Positions 6,671 to 7,075 of a DNA stretch of 7,075 nt are shown here, piece by piece. The stretch lies in assembly GCA_020061995.1 (NCBI GenBank), contig JAGUXE010000071.1, positions 1 to 7,075 on the forward strand, written 5' to 3'. The translations under genes were made by a program, and so were the position numbers. Source of the DNA: Ignavibacteriales bacterium (lineage in GTDB: Bacteria; Bacteroidota; Ignavibacteria; Ignavibacteriales; Ignavibacteriaceae). How positions within the stretch are numbered: the first letter of the stretch is position 1; each line of letters begins with the position of its first letter. The notes beneath the pieces were generated by a model that worked only from the letters and a program-made list of their open reading frames with translations, searched no databases and was not told the origin of the DNA.

Positions 6671-6675
6671 CTAAT

Positions 6676-6682
6676 TCACCTC
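6676..6682 (-). promoter_or_regulatory. strong extended Shine-Dalgarno of rpsU
   Basis: Minus-strand GAGGTGA is complementary over 7 nt to the usual 16S rRNA 3' end and lies 5 nt before the TTG start of rpsU. It is the longest SD match in the window and decides the rpsU start. Confidence 0.85.
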
Positions 6683-6691
6683 ACTTCGGGT

Positions 6692-7072
6692 TTATTTTGT
6701 TAATGTTTCTATTAATTTCTTTTGACCTAATTTTTGAAACTCAACCGTAATGGAACTTCTTCCGCTTGATAAAATTTCTTTTGAGACAACTACTCCAAAA
6801 TCTTCCCAACTTTTATGGAAAATCGACTCACCGATTTCAAATGATTTGAGTGGTGAATAATCAGAACACTTTTCACCGGCAAAATCATTCACTGTTGGTT
6901 TTGCAACTCCGTTTTTATCTCTCAAATCTATTAAAGTAGTCTGTTTACACTTCTTACACTTTGCCCAACGCTTATTCTCATCTGTATTACCGGAAACCTC
7001 ACCGGCTAATTCCATTTTTGTAATGCTGTTACAAAAATTACAGAATGCTTCTATATTCTTAACGCGTGCCAT
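6692..7072 (-). CDS. small zinc-ribbon + UvrD-C/CarD-like Tudor-type protein, function unknown
   Basis: A 126-residue soluble, probably cytoplasmic protein that I cannot match to a named gene. The N-terminal part carries a four-cysteine zinc-ribbon pattern: C11-N-F-C14 and C39-K-K-C42 (CxxC-x24-CxxC). A linker with an extra cysteine (C69) follows. The C-terminal part (about 77-123) reads FEIGESIFHKSWEDFGVVV, then SSITVEF and GQKKLI. That is the pattern F-x-V/I-G-x-x-I-x-H-x-x-F/W-x-x-x-G-x-V ... V-x-F-x-x-x-G-x-K-x-L seen in small SH3/Tudor-like domains at the C-terminus of UvrD/PcrA helicases and in CarD-type proteins, several of which contact RNA polymerase. The start is certain: TAG directly precedes the ATG in frame. 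rpsU follows 21 nt downstream. A nucleic-acid or RNA-polymerase-binding role is inference from fold pattern and context only. Confidence 0.8.
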   Translation of the reverse strand: MARVKNIEAFCNFCNSITKMELAGEVSGNTDENKRWAKCKKCKQTTLIDLRDKNGVAKPTVNDFAGEKCSDYSPLKSFEIGESIFHKSWEDFGVVVSKEILSSGRSSITVEFQKLGQKKLIETLTK

Positions 7073-7075
7073 CTA

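Noticed and set aside
6512..6703. 63-residue plus-strand frame opposite rpsU
   Set aside because: Phe/Ser-rich translation is the antisense image of the Lys/Arg-rich bS21 gene; rpsU is unmistakable.
6923..6930. Minus-strand TAGATTTG as a promoter for rpsU
   Set aside because: It matches TAnnTTTG but lies inside the zinc-ribbon gene about 250 nt before rpsU, with no TTG at the right distance. One such match per strand is expected by chance in a window of this size.

Overview
The window is AT-rich, densely coded bacterial chromosome and looks like core genome: no mobile element, CRISPR array or obvious foreign island is visible. The best taxonomic guess is the Bacteroidota/Chlorobi/Ignavibacteria lineage. 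This rests on a promoter of the TTG-N19-TAnnTTTG type upstream of the tRNA, on the style of the bS21, SecG and tRNA(CAU) sequences, and on low GC. Clear Shine-Dalgarno (SD) sequences before secG, the LOG-family gene and rpsU fit a Chlorobi/Ignavibacteria-like member better than the Bacteroidia, where SDs are largely avoided. This placement is inference.

Layout. (1) Positions 1-3723, + strand: a tight run of an M48 metalloprotease (cut by the left edge), an aldo/keto reductase and a large MscS-type mechanosensitive channel, separated by only 14 and 4 nt, so probably co-transcribed. (2) Positions 3741-4221, + strand: a promoter, a tRNA with anticodon CAU, and secG 23 nt after the tRNA, so the tRNA and the SecG mRNA probably share a precursor. 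(3) Positions 4229-5494, - strand: a PBP4-type D-Ala-D-Ala carboxypeptidase/endopeptidase, convergent with secG (7-nt gap, possible shared hairpin). (4) A 115-nt divergent intergenic region. (5) Positions 5610-6443, + strand: a LOG-family (lysine-decarboxylase-like Rossmann) nucleotide hydrolase. (6) A perfect 18-bp inverted repeat at 6442-6480, a bidirectional terminator. (7) Positions 6479-7072, - strand: a small two-domain protein (zinc ribbon plus UvrD-C/CarD-like Tudor segment) followed 21 nt later by rpsU (ribosomal protein bS21), which has a TTG start and a strong SD.

Several products belong to the cell envelope or translation: protein export (SecG), periplasmic proteolysis (M48), peptidoglycan trimming (PBP4), osmotic safety valve (MscS), tRNA and bS21. 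They do not form one pathway. I do not see a new multi-gene system. The points most worth a second look are the zinc-ribbon/Tudor protein beside rpsU, the translation-initiation region of rpsU, the tRNA-secG dicistron and the symmetric terminator.
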